Assembly (NCBI GenBank): GCA_016302545.1
Contig: JAEDNK010000024.1
Location: forward strand, 1-16,871
Reading direction: 5' to 3'
DNA from: Bacillota bacterium
GTDB lineage: Bacteria; Bacillota; Clostridia; Peptostreptococcales; Anaerovoracaceae
DNA: 16,871 nt
Shown here: piece after piece, positions 1 through 6,358 of the stretch
Layout of the letters: the number at the start of each line of letters is the position of its first letter
Position numbering within the stretch: the first letter of the stretch is position 1
Translations under genes and position numbers: made by a program
The notes under the pieces: generated by a model
What the model saw: the letters and a program-made list of their open reading frames with translations, nothing else
Told to the model about the DNA's origin: nothing
Databases searched by the model: none

Positions 1-1077
1 GCCGGCCATGGTAGTGCAGCGGTTGAGACGAGCTGAAGCCATGTCCTTTTGCAGGGTCGTCACGCTGTTGGGAGCACTGTAATCGTTTATAGACGATGCT
101 ACCCCGTGAAACTCGCTTCCCAAAAACAGAGGCTGAATCAACATAATGCCGATACATATGGAAACAAGTGCCATGCCTTTGGGATATTTCTTGAAATGAG
201 CGATGCAGGCGATACGCTTTGCGATGTTTTTTCCTCCGTTGGAAAGGGAGGTCGTGCCGAAGGCTCTCGGATAGCGGTCGTTGGCCATAAGAAGGAGAAT
301 GTTTCCGTATTCCCGTCTTTCCTCTCCCTCAAGGCGTTCCAGGACCCGTCTGTCGCAGAGAGATTCCATATCGTTGCCTATGCAGTTAAAAACATAGTGC
401 ATGAAAGGGTTGCACCAGTGAAGGGCGCGGAAAACAGCCCAGCAGACGCTTTGCAGTGCGTCCCTATATTTCAGGTGGAGCAGTTCATGGAGAATGATTT
501 TTTCGTCGGCAGCTGTGCCTGAGGGAAGCACGAGGACAGGCTTAAGGATACCGCAGACAAAGGCGGAAGGAAGTCCTTCTGCTTCCACACCACGACAGCT
601 TTTGAGATCGTATTTCCTGCATACATCGTTTATCAGCGATGAGTTTGCTTCGGAAAGAGGTGCGGCAGCTGATATGAGCCGTCTAAGCTTAAAGAATGAT
701 ATAAGATACATGAGCAGACTGACAAAAACACCTATGGCATATATGACAAAAAGCCAGTCTGTTATGCTGCGAGGCACAGAGGAAATAATCGGCAGCAGCC
801 ATGGACTTTTCAGCGGGACAAATGCCTGAGCATATGCTGAGTTAAGTCTGCTTTCGCAAAGGGCCTTCAAAGTTTCAACCCATAATGGGACATGAACCAA
901 GATGTATCTGTTTGAAACGGTTACAGGAATCAGCATTCTCAGCGCCAGAAGACTCCATATGCCGTACTGCCAGCGGGGTGTCAGCTTATCTTTTAAAAGT
1001 GCCTTGATAATAAGGATCAGCCCGGCAGACAGAGACACCGTCAAAGTCATTATGAGGAATTCCCAAATGTTGTTCAC
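1..1077 (-). CDS. M56 family (BlaR1/MecR1-like) membrane metallopeptidase, 3' end off window
   Basis: The reverse strand is open from a GTG at 1075-1077 to the window edge (359 codons, no stop). GGAGG lies 8 nt upstream, inside the end of the repressor gene, and only 3 nt separate the two genes. Residues 197-201 are the zinc protease motif HELLH. E238 in NDMESLCD is the expected third zinc ligand. Hydrophobic segments near 6-28, 38-54, 108-129 and 301-319 match the four-helix topology of BlaR1/MecR1. In the known family the protease is activated when an outside sensor domain binds a beta-lactam, and it then inactivates the BlaI/MecI repressor. The part after the fourth helix lies beyond the edge, so I cannot say whether a penicillin-binding sensor domain is present. 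Many clostridial M56 proteins carry other or no sensor domains, so the inducer is unknown. The paired repressor makes the regulatory role likely. Confidence 0.9.
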   Translation of the reverse strand, partial: MNNIWEFLIMTLTVSLSAGLILIIKALLKDKLTPRWQYGIWSLLALRMLIPVTVSNRYILVHVPLWVETLKALCESRLNSAYAQAFVPLKSPWLLPIISSVPRSITDWLFVIYAIGVFVSLLMYLISFFKLRRLISAAAPLSEANSSLINDVCRKYDLKSCRGVEAEGLPSAFVCGILKPVLVLPSGTAADEKIILHELLHLKYRDALQSVCWAVFRALHWCNPFMHYVFNCIGNDMESLCDRRVLERLEGEERREYGNILLLMANDRYPRAFGTTSLSNGGKNIAKRIACIAHFKKYPKGMALVSICIGIMLIQPLFLGSEFHGVASSINDYSAPNSVTTLQKDMASARLNRCTTMAG

Positions 1078-1080
1078 GAG

Positions 1081-1443
1081 TTACACCTCCATTTCGTCCA
1101 GCAGTTTTTTCAGGCGGTCTCTTTCTTCGGGAGTGATGTGTGTTTCCTTGAGAAAGGCCACCAGAAGGTCACCGGCAGCTCCTCCGTAAACTTTGTTGAG
1201 AAGAGCGCTGCGTTCATGACGTGCACAATCATCGCGGCTGACGGCGGCTGTGTATATATGAGGCTCAGCGGTGCGGTCAATATTTACGAGCCCTTTGTTT
1301 TCCATCCTGGTTAAATATGTGTGGACCGTGTTTCGGCTCCAGCCTGTCTGAGACTTTACAGCATCGGTTATCTGACCGAGGTTTTTGTGACCGTCCCATA
1401 GAGCATCTAAAACGATCCATTCGGAATCTGTCAATTTATACAT
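1081..1443 (-). CDS. BlaI/MecI/CopY family transcriptional repressor
   Basis: A 120-aa protein with the typical BlaI opening (LTDSEWIVLDALW) and a winged-helix domain; the recognition helix is around residues 36-50 (SRNTVHTYLTRMENKG). The C-terminal part is the dimerisation region where family members are cleaved by their partner protease. I chose the ATG at 1441-1443 because AGGAGGTG sits directly before it and the family N-terminus begins there; an upstream in-frame start at 1512 would put the -35 box inside the gene. It represses its own promoter in known systems, and two matching operators are present here. It is co-transcribed with the M56 protease gene 3 nt downstream. No beta-lactamase or PBP gene is visible in the window, so the regulated target beyond this operon is unknown. 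Confidence 0.93.
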   Translation of the reverse strand: MYKLTDSEWIVLDALWDGHKNLGQITDAVKSQTGWSRNTVHTYLTRMENKGLVNIDRTAEPHIYTAAVSRDDCARHERSALLNKVYGGAAGDLLVAFLKETHITPEERDRLKKLLDEMEV

Positions 1444-1454
1444 AAAAACACCTC

Positions 1455-1498
1455 CTACAAATGTAGTAACTACTTCTGAGAACATACTACACTTGTAG
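1455..1498. promoter_or_regulatory. Two BlaI/CopY-type operators (TACANNTGTA)
   Basis: Two near-identical dyads, CTACAAATGTAG (1455-1466) and CTACACTTGTAG (1487-1498), both fit the TACANNTGTA core known for BlaI/MecI/CopY repressors. Their centres are 32 bp apart, about three helical turns. One overlaps the -10 box and spacer and the other overlaps the ribosome-binding region of the repressor gene, as expected for autorepression. Confidence 0.8.
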
Positions 1499-1512
1499 GA
1501 GGACGATGTCAA
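1484..1512 (-). promoter_or_regulatory. Promoter of the blaI-like/M56 operon
   Basis: On the minus strand TTGACA (1507-1512) is followed after 17 nt by TAGTAT (1484-1489), a near-consensus vegetative promoter. It lies just downstream of the EFR1 gene stop, and the -10 box overlaps an operator-like dyad. Confidence 0.75.
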
Positions 1513-1526
1513 GTTTTTTTATGTAG

Positions 1527-2354
1527 CTACAGGAAGAGAGAATTTTCTGCCCTTTCTCCTCCGTACATGATCTCCAGTTCCTCTTTATGATAAAGGTAAC
1601 CTTTATCCTCGAAGAACTTGGCACCTTTGGTGCAGCGCTTGACGCAGGCGTTGCATTTGATGCAGGTCCCGGGAACAGAGGTCACATCCGTAGGGTCGAT
1701 GGCGCCCATAGGGCAGACTCTGGCGCATACTCCGCAGTTAACGCATTTGGAGCCGGTCACTGGCTTGACCTTGCGTATGTCTATGAAATTGCCCTTTCTG
1801 TCCCGTGGCTGATAGTAGCCTGCCTCCGGGTCTCCTGCCACCTCCACCGGCGAAGCCGTAAGCTGCTGCGTGTCCTTTGCTGACAGTTTTTCTGCGATAC
1901 TGCGGGCGAAGCCCTTTATTTCCTCCTCGTCCTCCCAGTCGGGACGGAATGCTCCCAGCTCCGTGGAAAACGAATGCTCGCAGGAAAAGGCTCCTGCAGC
2001 CACAGAGTGAAATCCGTGGCCTTCCAGAATATTTCTCAGCTCAATCAGCGAGTTGTCAAAGGCCCTGTTCCCAAAGGTAACTACAGGAACAGCCAGTGCA
2101 CCGCCGCCCTCTATAGTGTCAAGGTATTTTAACATCAGATTAGGGAGCCTTCCTGCGTAGGTAGGCATACCGAAGATTACCAGCTCGTCGGAGCCGATTT
2201 CGGGAAAGCTTTCCCGCATCTTCGGCAGAGTAAAATCGTATTCATCAAGGCCTGCCCCCAGTGAGGAGGCGATTTCTTCCGCCAGCAGCGACACCACCTT
2301 CTTGGTGGTTCTCGTAGGACTGAAATAAATTTTCCATACTTTTTTTACATTCAT
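1527..2354 (-). CDS. EFR1-type flavodoxin-ferredoxin fusion protein
   Basis: A 275-aa protein with an N-terminal flavodoxin-like domain (about 1-160, FMN phosphate loop FSPTRTTKK at 11-19) and a C-terminal 2x[4Fe-4S] ferredoxin domain. The two cluster motifs are C204-x2-C207-x2-C210-x3-C214 and C231-x2-C234-x2-C237-x3-C241. This architecture is the EFR1 family of Bacillota, presumed soluble cytoplasmic electron carriers; the physiological partner is not known from the sequence. The ATG at 2352-2354 has only a weak ribosome site (AAAGG repeats upstream). The gene lies 42 bp downstream of the Gx transporter gene on the same strand with no hairpin terminator between, so it is probably in the operon of the NusG-II and Gx genes. 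It ends 15 bp before the -35 box of the repressor promoter. Confidence 0.88.
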   Translation of the reverse strand: MNVKKVWKIYFSPTRTTKKVVSLLAEEIASSLGAGLDEYDFTLPKMRESFPEIGSDELVIFGMPTYAGRLPNLMLKYLDTIEGGGALAVPVVTFGNRAFDNSLIELRNILEGHGFHSVAAGAFSCEHSFSTELGAFRPDWEDEEEIKGFARSIAEKLSAKDTQQLTASPVEVAGDPEAGYYQPRDRKGNFIDIRKVKPVTGSKCVNCGVCARVCPMGAIDPTDVTSVPGTCIKCNACVKRCTKGAKFFEDKGYLYHKEELEIMYGGERAENSLFL

Positions 2355-2396
2355 ACTTTTAACCTTTAATCCTTTAATCCTTTCTGTGGTGTTTAT

Positions 2397-2930
2397 CTAT
2401 CGTATATCGGGAGGCAATCTTTTCTCTATGTGATACGCCAGAATGCCGATGAGAATTCCGCTGATCAGTCCGGAAAACAGCAGTACAGCAAAATATGACA
2501 TAAGGCTGAAAGTTGAAACGATAAGGCACGCTGTGACAAGCTGCCCAAGGTTGTGCATCACGCCCCCCGCCATGCTGACGCCCACTATGCTGAAGCAGCC
2601 CATGCGATAAAGCGCATACATGACAATCAGGCTGAGTATGCCCCCTGCAAAGGAGTATATCATGCCAAATACGCCGGAAAAGAGCAGTCCCGAACATATG
2701 ATGCGCACGCAGTTTATGGTAAAGGCATACTTAAAGCCCATTCTATAAACGGCTATAATTATTACCAGGTTTGCAAGTCCCAGTTTGATGCCCGGCACCG
2801 GAACAGGCAGAGGAACGAGGAATTCCACATATGAAAAGATAACTGCCAGTGCGGTGAACATGGCGCCGAAAGCCAGCCTACGGGTGTTCTGACCGGTGCG
2901 GTCGCTGCGGGTGTTAGCCGGAGATGACAT
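2397..2930 (-). CDS. Gx transporter family membrane protein (EetB-like; HepT component I family)
   Basis: A 177-aa, very hydrophobic protein with about five to six membrane helices, beginning with a polar N-terminus and then LAFGAMFTALAVIFSYVE. The sequence pattern (PVPGIKLGLANLVI, FAGGILSLIVMY, GGVMHNLGQL) is that of the Gx transporter family, often labelled heptaprenyl diphosphate synthase component I although it is a membrane protein resembling ECF substrate-binding components. In Listeria-type flavin-based extracellular electron transfer the EetB protein is of this kind. The start is the ATG at 2928-2930, preceded by AAAGGAGGTGACGCGG; the gene overlaps the end of the NusG-II gene by 17 bp, indicating translational coupling. 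An upstream in-frame start at 2984 has no comparable ribosome site. Function is inferred by family and neighbourhood only. Confidence 0.85.
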   Translation of the reverse strand: MSSPANTRSDRTGQNTRRLAFGAMFTALAVIFSYVEFLVPLPVPVPGIKLGLANLVIIIAVYRMGFKYAFTINCVRIICSGLLFSGVFGMIYSFAGGILSLIVMYALYRMGCFSIVGVSMAGGVMHNLGQLVTACLIVSTFSLMSYFAVLLFSGLISGILIGILAYHIEKRLPPDIR

Positions 2931-3297
2931 CCGCGTCACCTCCTTTGCCGATGCTGCCGCTATCCGAAGAGATGATTTCCACAACTACCCTGTTGGGAAG
3001 GCATACTATGGCGTCCTTTGTCTCGGAAATCGCTCCCGTATTGACGCACACCTGATTGCGGCAGGTAGAATAAGACATTGAAACCTGACCGTCTTTTATG
3101 GTAATATGGTTAGTGTGGCCGTCCTCTGTCACATCGATTTCACGGTCCTCGCCGAGAGGGTAAACACCGTAGATTTCACCGTCCAGAGAAATCCGGACCT
3201 TGTCTCCGCCTATGCCTTTGGTGAGGGAAAGGACGGACAGGGGGATACCCACCACCAGAATGATTATAAGCAAAACTATATCGGCTTTTTTTATCAT
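2914..3297 (-). CDS. NusG domain II-containing membrane-anchored protein (EetA-like)
   Basis: A 127-aa protein with one N-terminal membrane helix (residues 6-25) and a small extracytoplasmic domain carrying the features of NusG domain II proteins: C79 and C84 (STCRNQVC) and C99 in IVCLPN. The ATG at 3295-3297 follows AGGAG by 6 nt; longer in-frame versions extend into the divergent gene and lack a ribosome site. Its 3' end overlaps the Gx transporter gene, and the same pairing occurs in flavin-based extracellular electron-transfer loci, where the NusG-II protein is called EetA. Exact biochemical function is not established. It is divergent from apbE, whose product attaches FMN to secreted or membrane proteins, which supports a redox role at the outer face of the membrane. 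Confidence 0.85.
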   Translation of the reverse strand: MIKKADIVLLIIILVVGIPLSVLSLTKGIGGDKVRISLDGEIYGVYPLGEDREIDVTEDGHTNHITIKDGQVSMSYSTCRNQVCVNTGAISETKDAIVCLPNRVVVEIISSDSGSIGKGGDADVISG

Positions 3298-3329
3298 AAA
3301 AACTCCTGTAAAGAAAGGTTTTGATTCCA

Positions 3330-4448
3330 ATGAGAAAATTTTCATTAAGGAATTACATGAAGAAAGCAGCCCTTGCACTTCTCATTATTGCATTAATTAT
3401 ACCACAATCGGCGTGTAAGTCCAATGGGCAAAATGCATCGGCCAATCAGGGCATATCCAAGACGGGCTTTTATCTGGATACAATTTGCACCATTACCATA
3501 TACGGCATGGAGGACAGAGACGGCAGGCTTGCAGCCATGTCAGATGAGGAGCTGAAAAAGGAGTGCTACCTTGTAATAACGGATGCTTTCAAGGTCTGCA
3601 CGGAATATGAAAATTTGCTTAGCAAGACTGTTGAGGGAAGCGACATTGACAGAATAAACAGCGCGGGCGGAAAGCCTGTAACCGTCAGCGACGAAACAAT
3701 CGGGGTCATAAAAAGGGGAATCAGGTTCGGTGAGCTTTCAGGGGGAGCCTTTGATATAACAATAGGAAAGGCTACGGACCTCTGGGATTTTCACGATGAT
3801 GCAGAAACGGGTCATGAGGGCGGCACTATCCCCTCTGAGAAAGCTTTGAAAGAGGCGGTGAGCCATGTTGACTACCGAAACATAGAAATAGAAGGAAATG
3901 AGATACGGCTTACCGATCCGGAAACGGAAATAAATCTGGGCGGCATCGCAAAAGGCTATATAGCCGACAAGTTGGCTGAATACTTGGAAAGCCGCGGCGT
4001 GGTAAGCGCCATAGTGGACCTGGGCGGTAATATCGTGGCTTTAGGCGGAAAATCTGCGCAGCTGGTGATTACTGGCGGCGAAACGGAATTCAGGGTAGGA
4101 ATCAAGAACCCAAAGGCAGAGGACGGCAGCCTTTTGGGGATAGTCCCGTGCAAAGACAGAACCGTCGTAACCTCAGGCACCTACGAAAGATACTTTGAGA
4201 AAGACGGTGTTAAATATCATCATATTCTTGATGTCAAGACAGGCTACCCTGTGGATAGGTCTGTGCTTTCCGTAACCGTTATCGCAGCCAGGGGCAGCTC
4301 CGCAGACTGCGACGGTCTCAGCACCGCATGTCTGGCTTTGGGGGTGGAAAAAGGGATGGCTCTGGTAAAAAGCCTTGACGGCTTTGAGGCGATTTTTGTG
4401 GACACTGACGGCAATGTGACCGCTACCTCAGAGAATCTGATGGAGTAG
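3330..4448 (+). CDS. apbE: FAD:protein FMN transferase, lipoprotein (ApbE)
   Basis: A protein of about 372 aa. It starts with a basic stretch, a hydrophobic helix and a lipobox-like PQSAC (C29 if starting at 3330), so it is probably an exported, lipid-anchored protein. Family signatures are GGIAKGYIADKLAEYL, VDLGGNIVALGG, TSGTYERYFE, YHHILDVKTGYPVD and the late acidic metal site DCDGLSTACLALG. ApbE uses FAD to attach FMN covalently to Ser/Thr of target proteins such as RnfD/RnfG, NqrB/NqrC and extracellular flavoproteins. The start is ambiguous: TTG at 3321 (ribosome site too close), ATG at 3330 (AAAGG 11 nt away) or ATG at 3357 (AAGG 6 nt away, MKKAALALL, still with an intact signal). The target flavoprotein is not in the window. 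The last 26 bp overlap the convergent MocR gene. Confidence 0.93.
   Translation: MRKFSLRNYMKKAALALLIIALIIPQSACKSNGQNASANQGISKTGFYLDTICTITIYGMEDRDGRLAAMSDEELKKECYLVITDAFKVCTEYENLLSKTVEGSDIDRINSAGGKPVTVSDETIGVIKRGIRFGELSGGAFDITIGKATDLWDFHDDAETGHEGGTIPSEKALKEAVSHVDYRNIEIEGNEIRLTDPETEINLGGIAKGYIADKLAEYLESRGVVSAIVDLGGNIVALGGKSAQLVITGGETEFRVGIKNPKAEDGSLLGIVPCKDRTVVTSGTYERYFEKDGVKYHHILDVKTGYPVDRSVLSVTVIAARGSSADCDGLSTACLALGVEKGMALVKSLDGFEAIFVDTDGNVTATSENLME
3396..3424 (-). promoter_or_regulatory. Promoter for the NusG-II/Gx/EFR1 genes, inside apbE
   Basis: The minus strand has an extended -10 TGGTATAAT (TATAAT at 3396-3401) with a partial -35 TTGGAC (3419-3424) at 17-nt spacing. It lies within the signal-peptide coding region of the divergent apbE and would give a leader of about 90 nt. 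Confidence 0.55.
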
Positions 4449-5826
4449 CCCATATATTCGCCAGCTTTTCTATAAGCTCGTCAATCCTCTCCAGTGGCAC
4501 CTGATTGTAGTAAAATATCAAAGCGCTGGTGCTCTGGTCCGTTACCTCGGAAAGAGGCACGAACTGAAGACCGATAGACTTGGCCTCGCTGCACAGCTGC
4601 GAGGCTTTTTTCGCGGAACGGACCTTTACGGTAAGGCTGATGCCGGATTGGGTATCGAGAGGATCCACCATGCTGCGCGCATAGCGGTCAAAGCCTTTAA
4701 TGACCGCCTGAAGCTTCTGGGCATACAGGCTGCGCAGTTTTTTTATGCCTGCAACATAGTAACCGTCCTCCATAAACAGCGCCAGCGTAAGCTGTTCTGA
4801 TTTGGAACAGGTCTGAGTATATTGATTTTTAATGCCTTTGAAAATCTCCGACATCTCTTCCGGCAGCACCATATAAGATATTTTAACGGCAGGAAAAAGT
4901 GTGGAGGAAAAAGACCCCAGATAGACCACTCGGTTATGCTTGTCAAGGCCCTGCATGGCAGGAACAGGCTTTCCGAAATACCTGAGTTCGCTGTCATAGT
5001 CGTCCTCGATTATTATGCTGTTGTTCTCTGCCGCCCAGTCAAGAAGCTGATATCGCCTTCCTACGGGCATTACTGCGCCGGTAGGGAACTGGTTGGACGG
5101 GCTCACATATACAGCAGAGCTTATATTGGCAGGAAGCTTGGAAATATCAATGCCGTCATGAGCTACAGGAATATGCGACACGCTAAAACCCGCGTCGCGA
5201 AACATACTCTGAACAGGCAGGTAACCCGGTGCCTCCAGAGAGACCAAATTGATGCCCATTTTACGAAGAATTCGGGAAAGGTGCCCTGTAATCTGCTGGG
5301 TTCCTGCTCCGATGACGATGCGGTCAGGGCTTGCGGTTACCCCACGGAAACGGTAAATGTATTTGGAAATTTCATATCTTAATGCCGGCTCTCCCTGAGG
5401 GTCACTTTCGAAGAGAAGCAATCCGGAGTAGTCGTTAAAAACGCGGGCAGCGCATTTTTTCCACTTAACAAAATCGAAGCAGGAGAGGTCAGTTATATAC
5501 GGGGTTTCGTCAAATGTATAGTCGTCAAGGTTGGCAGGAGCGGATTTTTCTTTGAGTCCGGTGATGCTGCCGCCTTCGGGATTGATAGCTGCAACGTAGT
5601 AGCCGGACTGGGGCTTGCTGGTGACGTAGCCCTCCACCAGCAGCTGGTTGTAGGCTAGCTCCGTAGTTGTAAGGCTGATGCCAAGCTCCTTTGAAAGACT
5701 GCGCAGAGAAGGGAGTTTTTCTCCTGCGGTCATGGCTCCGGAAAGGATGTCACATTTTATTGCCTCGTAAAGCTGTATGTATAGGAATTCGCTGTTTTCA
5801 CTCTGATTTAAAATGATGGGTTTCAA
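4423..5826 (-). CDS. MocR-type GntR/aminotransferase-fold transcriptional regulator, catalytic lysine missing
   Basis: A 467-aa protein with an N-terminal GntR winged helix (about 10-80; KLPSLRSLSKELGIS, SGYYV) and a class I aminotransferase-like domain (about 110-460; SPSNQFPTGAVMPVGRR, IIEDDYDSELRY). MocR regulators such as GabR and PdxR bind PLP through a lysine in a G-T/S-F-S-K motif. Here that segment reads GSFSSTLFPAVKISYM, so serine 308 replaces the lysine. It may bind PLP non-covalently, bind another ligand, or use no cofactor. I chose the TTG at 5824-5826 because AGGAGG (5834-5839) lies 7 nt before it; the in-frame ATG at 5845-5847 would place that AGGAGG inside the gene. No PLP-synthesis or transporter gene is adjacent, so its target is unclear; self-regulation is likely. 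Confidence 0.9.
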   Translation of the reverse strand: MKPIILNQSENSEFLYIQLYEAIKCDILSGAMTAGEKLPSLRSLSKELGISLTTTELAYNQLLVEGYVTSKPQSGYYVAAINPEGGSITGLKEKSAPANLDDYTFDETPYITDLSCFDFVKWKKCAARVFNDYSGLLLFESDPQGEPALRYEISKYIYRFRGVTASPDRIVIGAGTQQITGHLSRILRKMGINLVSLEAPGYLPVQSMFRDAGFSVSHIPVAHDGIDISKLPANISSAVYVSPSNQFPTGAVMPVGRRYQLLDWAAENNSIIIEDDYDSELRYFGKPVPAMQGLDKHNRVVYLGSFSSTLFPAVKISYMVLPEEMSEIFKGIKNQYTQTCSKSEQLTLALFMEDGYYVAGIKKLRSLYAQKLQAVIKGFDRYARSMVDPLDTQSGISLTVKVRSAKKASQLCSEAKSIGLQFVPLSEVTDQSTSALIFYYNQVPLERIDELIEKLANIWATPSDSLR

Positions 5827-5871
5827 GGGTGAACCTCCTGGTTTCATGTGATTTCTGTACTTTCTGTGATT

Positions 5872-5900
5872 ATTATATACGGAGGAAAGGGAAAAGGCAA
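5872..5900 (-). promoter_or_regulatory. Promoter of the MocR-type regulator
   Basis: Minus strand TTGCCT (5895-5900), 17 nt, TATAAT (5872-5877), giving a leader of about 40 nt to the TTG start. The 15-bp tandem repeat abuts the -35 box on its upstream side. Confidence 0.7.
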
Positions 5901-5903
5901 GCC

Positions 5904-5934
5904 AAGTCAAGACGAGTCAAGTCAAGACGAGTCA
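5904..5934. repeat. Perfect 15-bp tandem repeat upstream of the MocR promoter
   Basis: AAGTCAAGACGAGTC occurs twice in tandem (5904-5918 and 5919-5933). It contains GTCAA cores at 5906, 5916 and 5921 and GTCA at 5931. An inverted copy, ACTTGACTC, follows at 5957-5965 and is the reverse complement of GAGTCAAGT at 5914-5922. Direct repeats are the usual operator form for MocR regulators, so this is a candidate autoregulatory site. Confidence 0.7.
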
Positions 5935-6194
5935 TATAGCAATACGGTAACGGATTACTTGACTCCCCATTGTTTTATGCATTTTTTTCTCGCAAAGGGC
6001 TGAAAACGGCATAAAAAAGATAAAAATGAGAAAAAGAACTTTTTGGCAGTGGGTATATAGAATGTGAATTTATTAAAAAGAGGGCAAATAGGACGATAAA
6101 AGTGTAGGAAAAAGGATTATTAACCGGAGCCGCCTGAGCAGAGTAAAAACTTAAGGAATGTGTTTTTCTTATTTTGTGCTTAATAATGCGATTT

Positions 6195-6223
6195 TTGGCT
6201 AAAGTGAGAAAAAATTGTATAAA
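6195..6223 (+). promoter_or_regulatory. Plus-strand promoter with no downstream gene
   Basis: TTGGCT (6195-6200), 17 nt, TATAAA (6218-6223). Transcription would start near 6230 and run through the hairpin region and then antisense to the patatin gene; no plus-strand coding sequence follows within 1 kb. Confidence 0.45.
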
Positions 6224-6238
6224 ATAGCGTGCCAAACA

Positions 6239-6358
6239 GGGCGAATACCCATAGGGGGTATCCACCAAACCCCTTATTTAAAGCACAGAGCAGTACGACG
6301 CTAATCTCTGCAGTGCTGCAACCAAGCAATAGGAGGTAAAGCACTGCGATTCATCGCA
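6239..6358 (+). ncRNA. Candidate structured RNA with alternative hairpins
   Basis: Three pairings are visible. GGGGT (6255-6259) pairs with ACCCC (6269-6273). CAGAG (6286-6290) pairs with CTCTG (6306-6310), extended by AGCA/TGCT across a 3-nt bulge. GCAGTGCT (6310-6317) pairs with AGCACTGC (6340-6347). The last two share the TGCT segment, so they exclude each other. The 22-nt loop of the last stem carries a ribosome-site-like AGGAGG with no ATG, GTG or TTG at the right distance. It matches no riboswitch or RNA family that I know. It could equally be structured 3' sequence of the minus-strand patatin transcript. Confidence 0.3.

Larger units (their letters stand above)
5935..6358. other. Gene-free stretch between the MocR promoter and the patatin gene
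   Basis: About 420 bp with no convincing coding sequence. The left two thirds are A/T-rich with no clear features. The right end holds a plausible plus-strand promoter (6195-6223) and a set of hairpin-forming segments (6239-6358), listed separately. No clear T-rich intrinsic terminator for the minus-strand patatin gene was found, only a 5-bp TGCGA/TCGCA hairpin directly after its stop. Confidence 0.6.

Noticed and set aside
49..829. Plus-strand open frames at 49-522 and 494-829
   Set aside because: They lie opposite the M56 peptidase gene, which has clear family motifs; the products have no recognisable domain and no good ribosome sites.
2931..2984. Upstream in-frame start for the Gx transporter at 2984
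   Set aside because: It would extend deep into the NusG-II gene with no ribosome site, while AAAGGAGG precedes the ATG at 2930.
5975..6268. 97-aa minus-strand open frame in the gene-free stretch
   Set aside because: Low-complexity, A/T-driven composition, no ribosome site before its start, and no recognisable domain.
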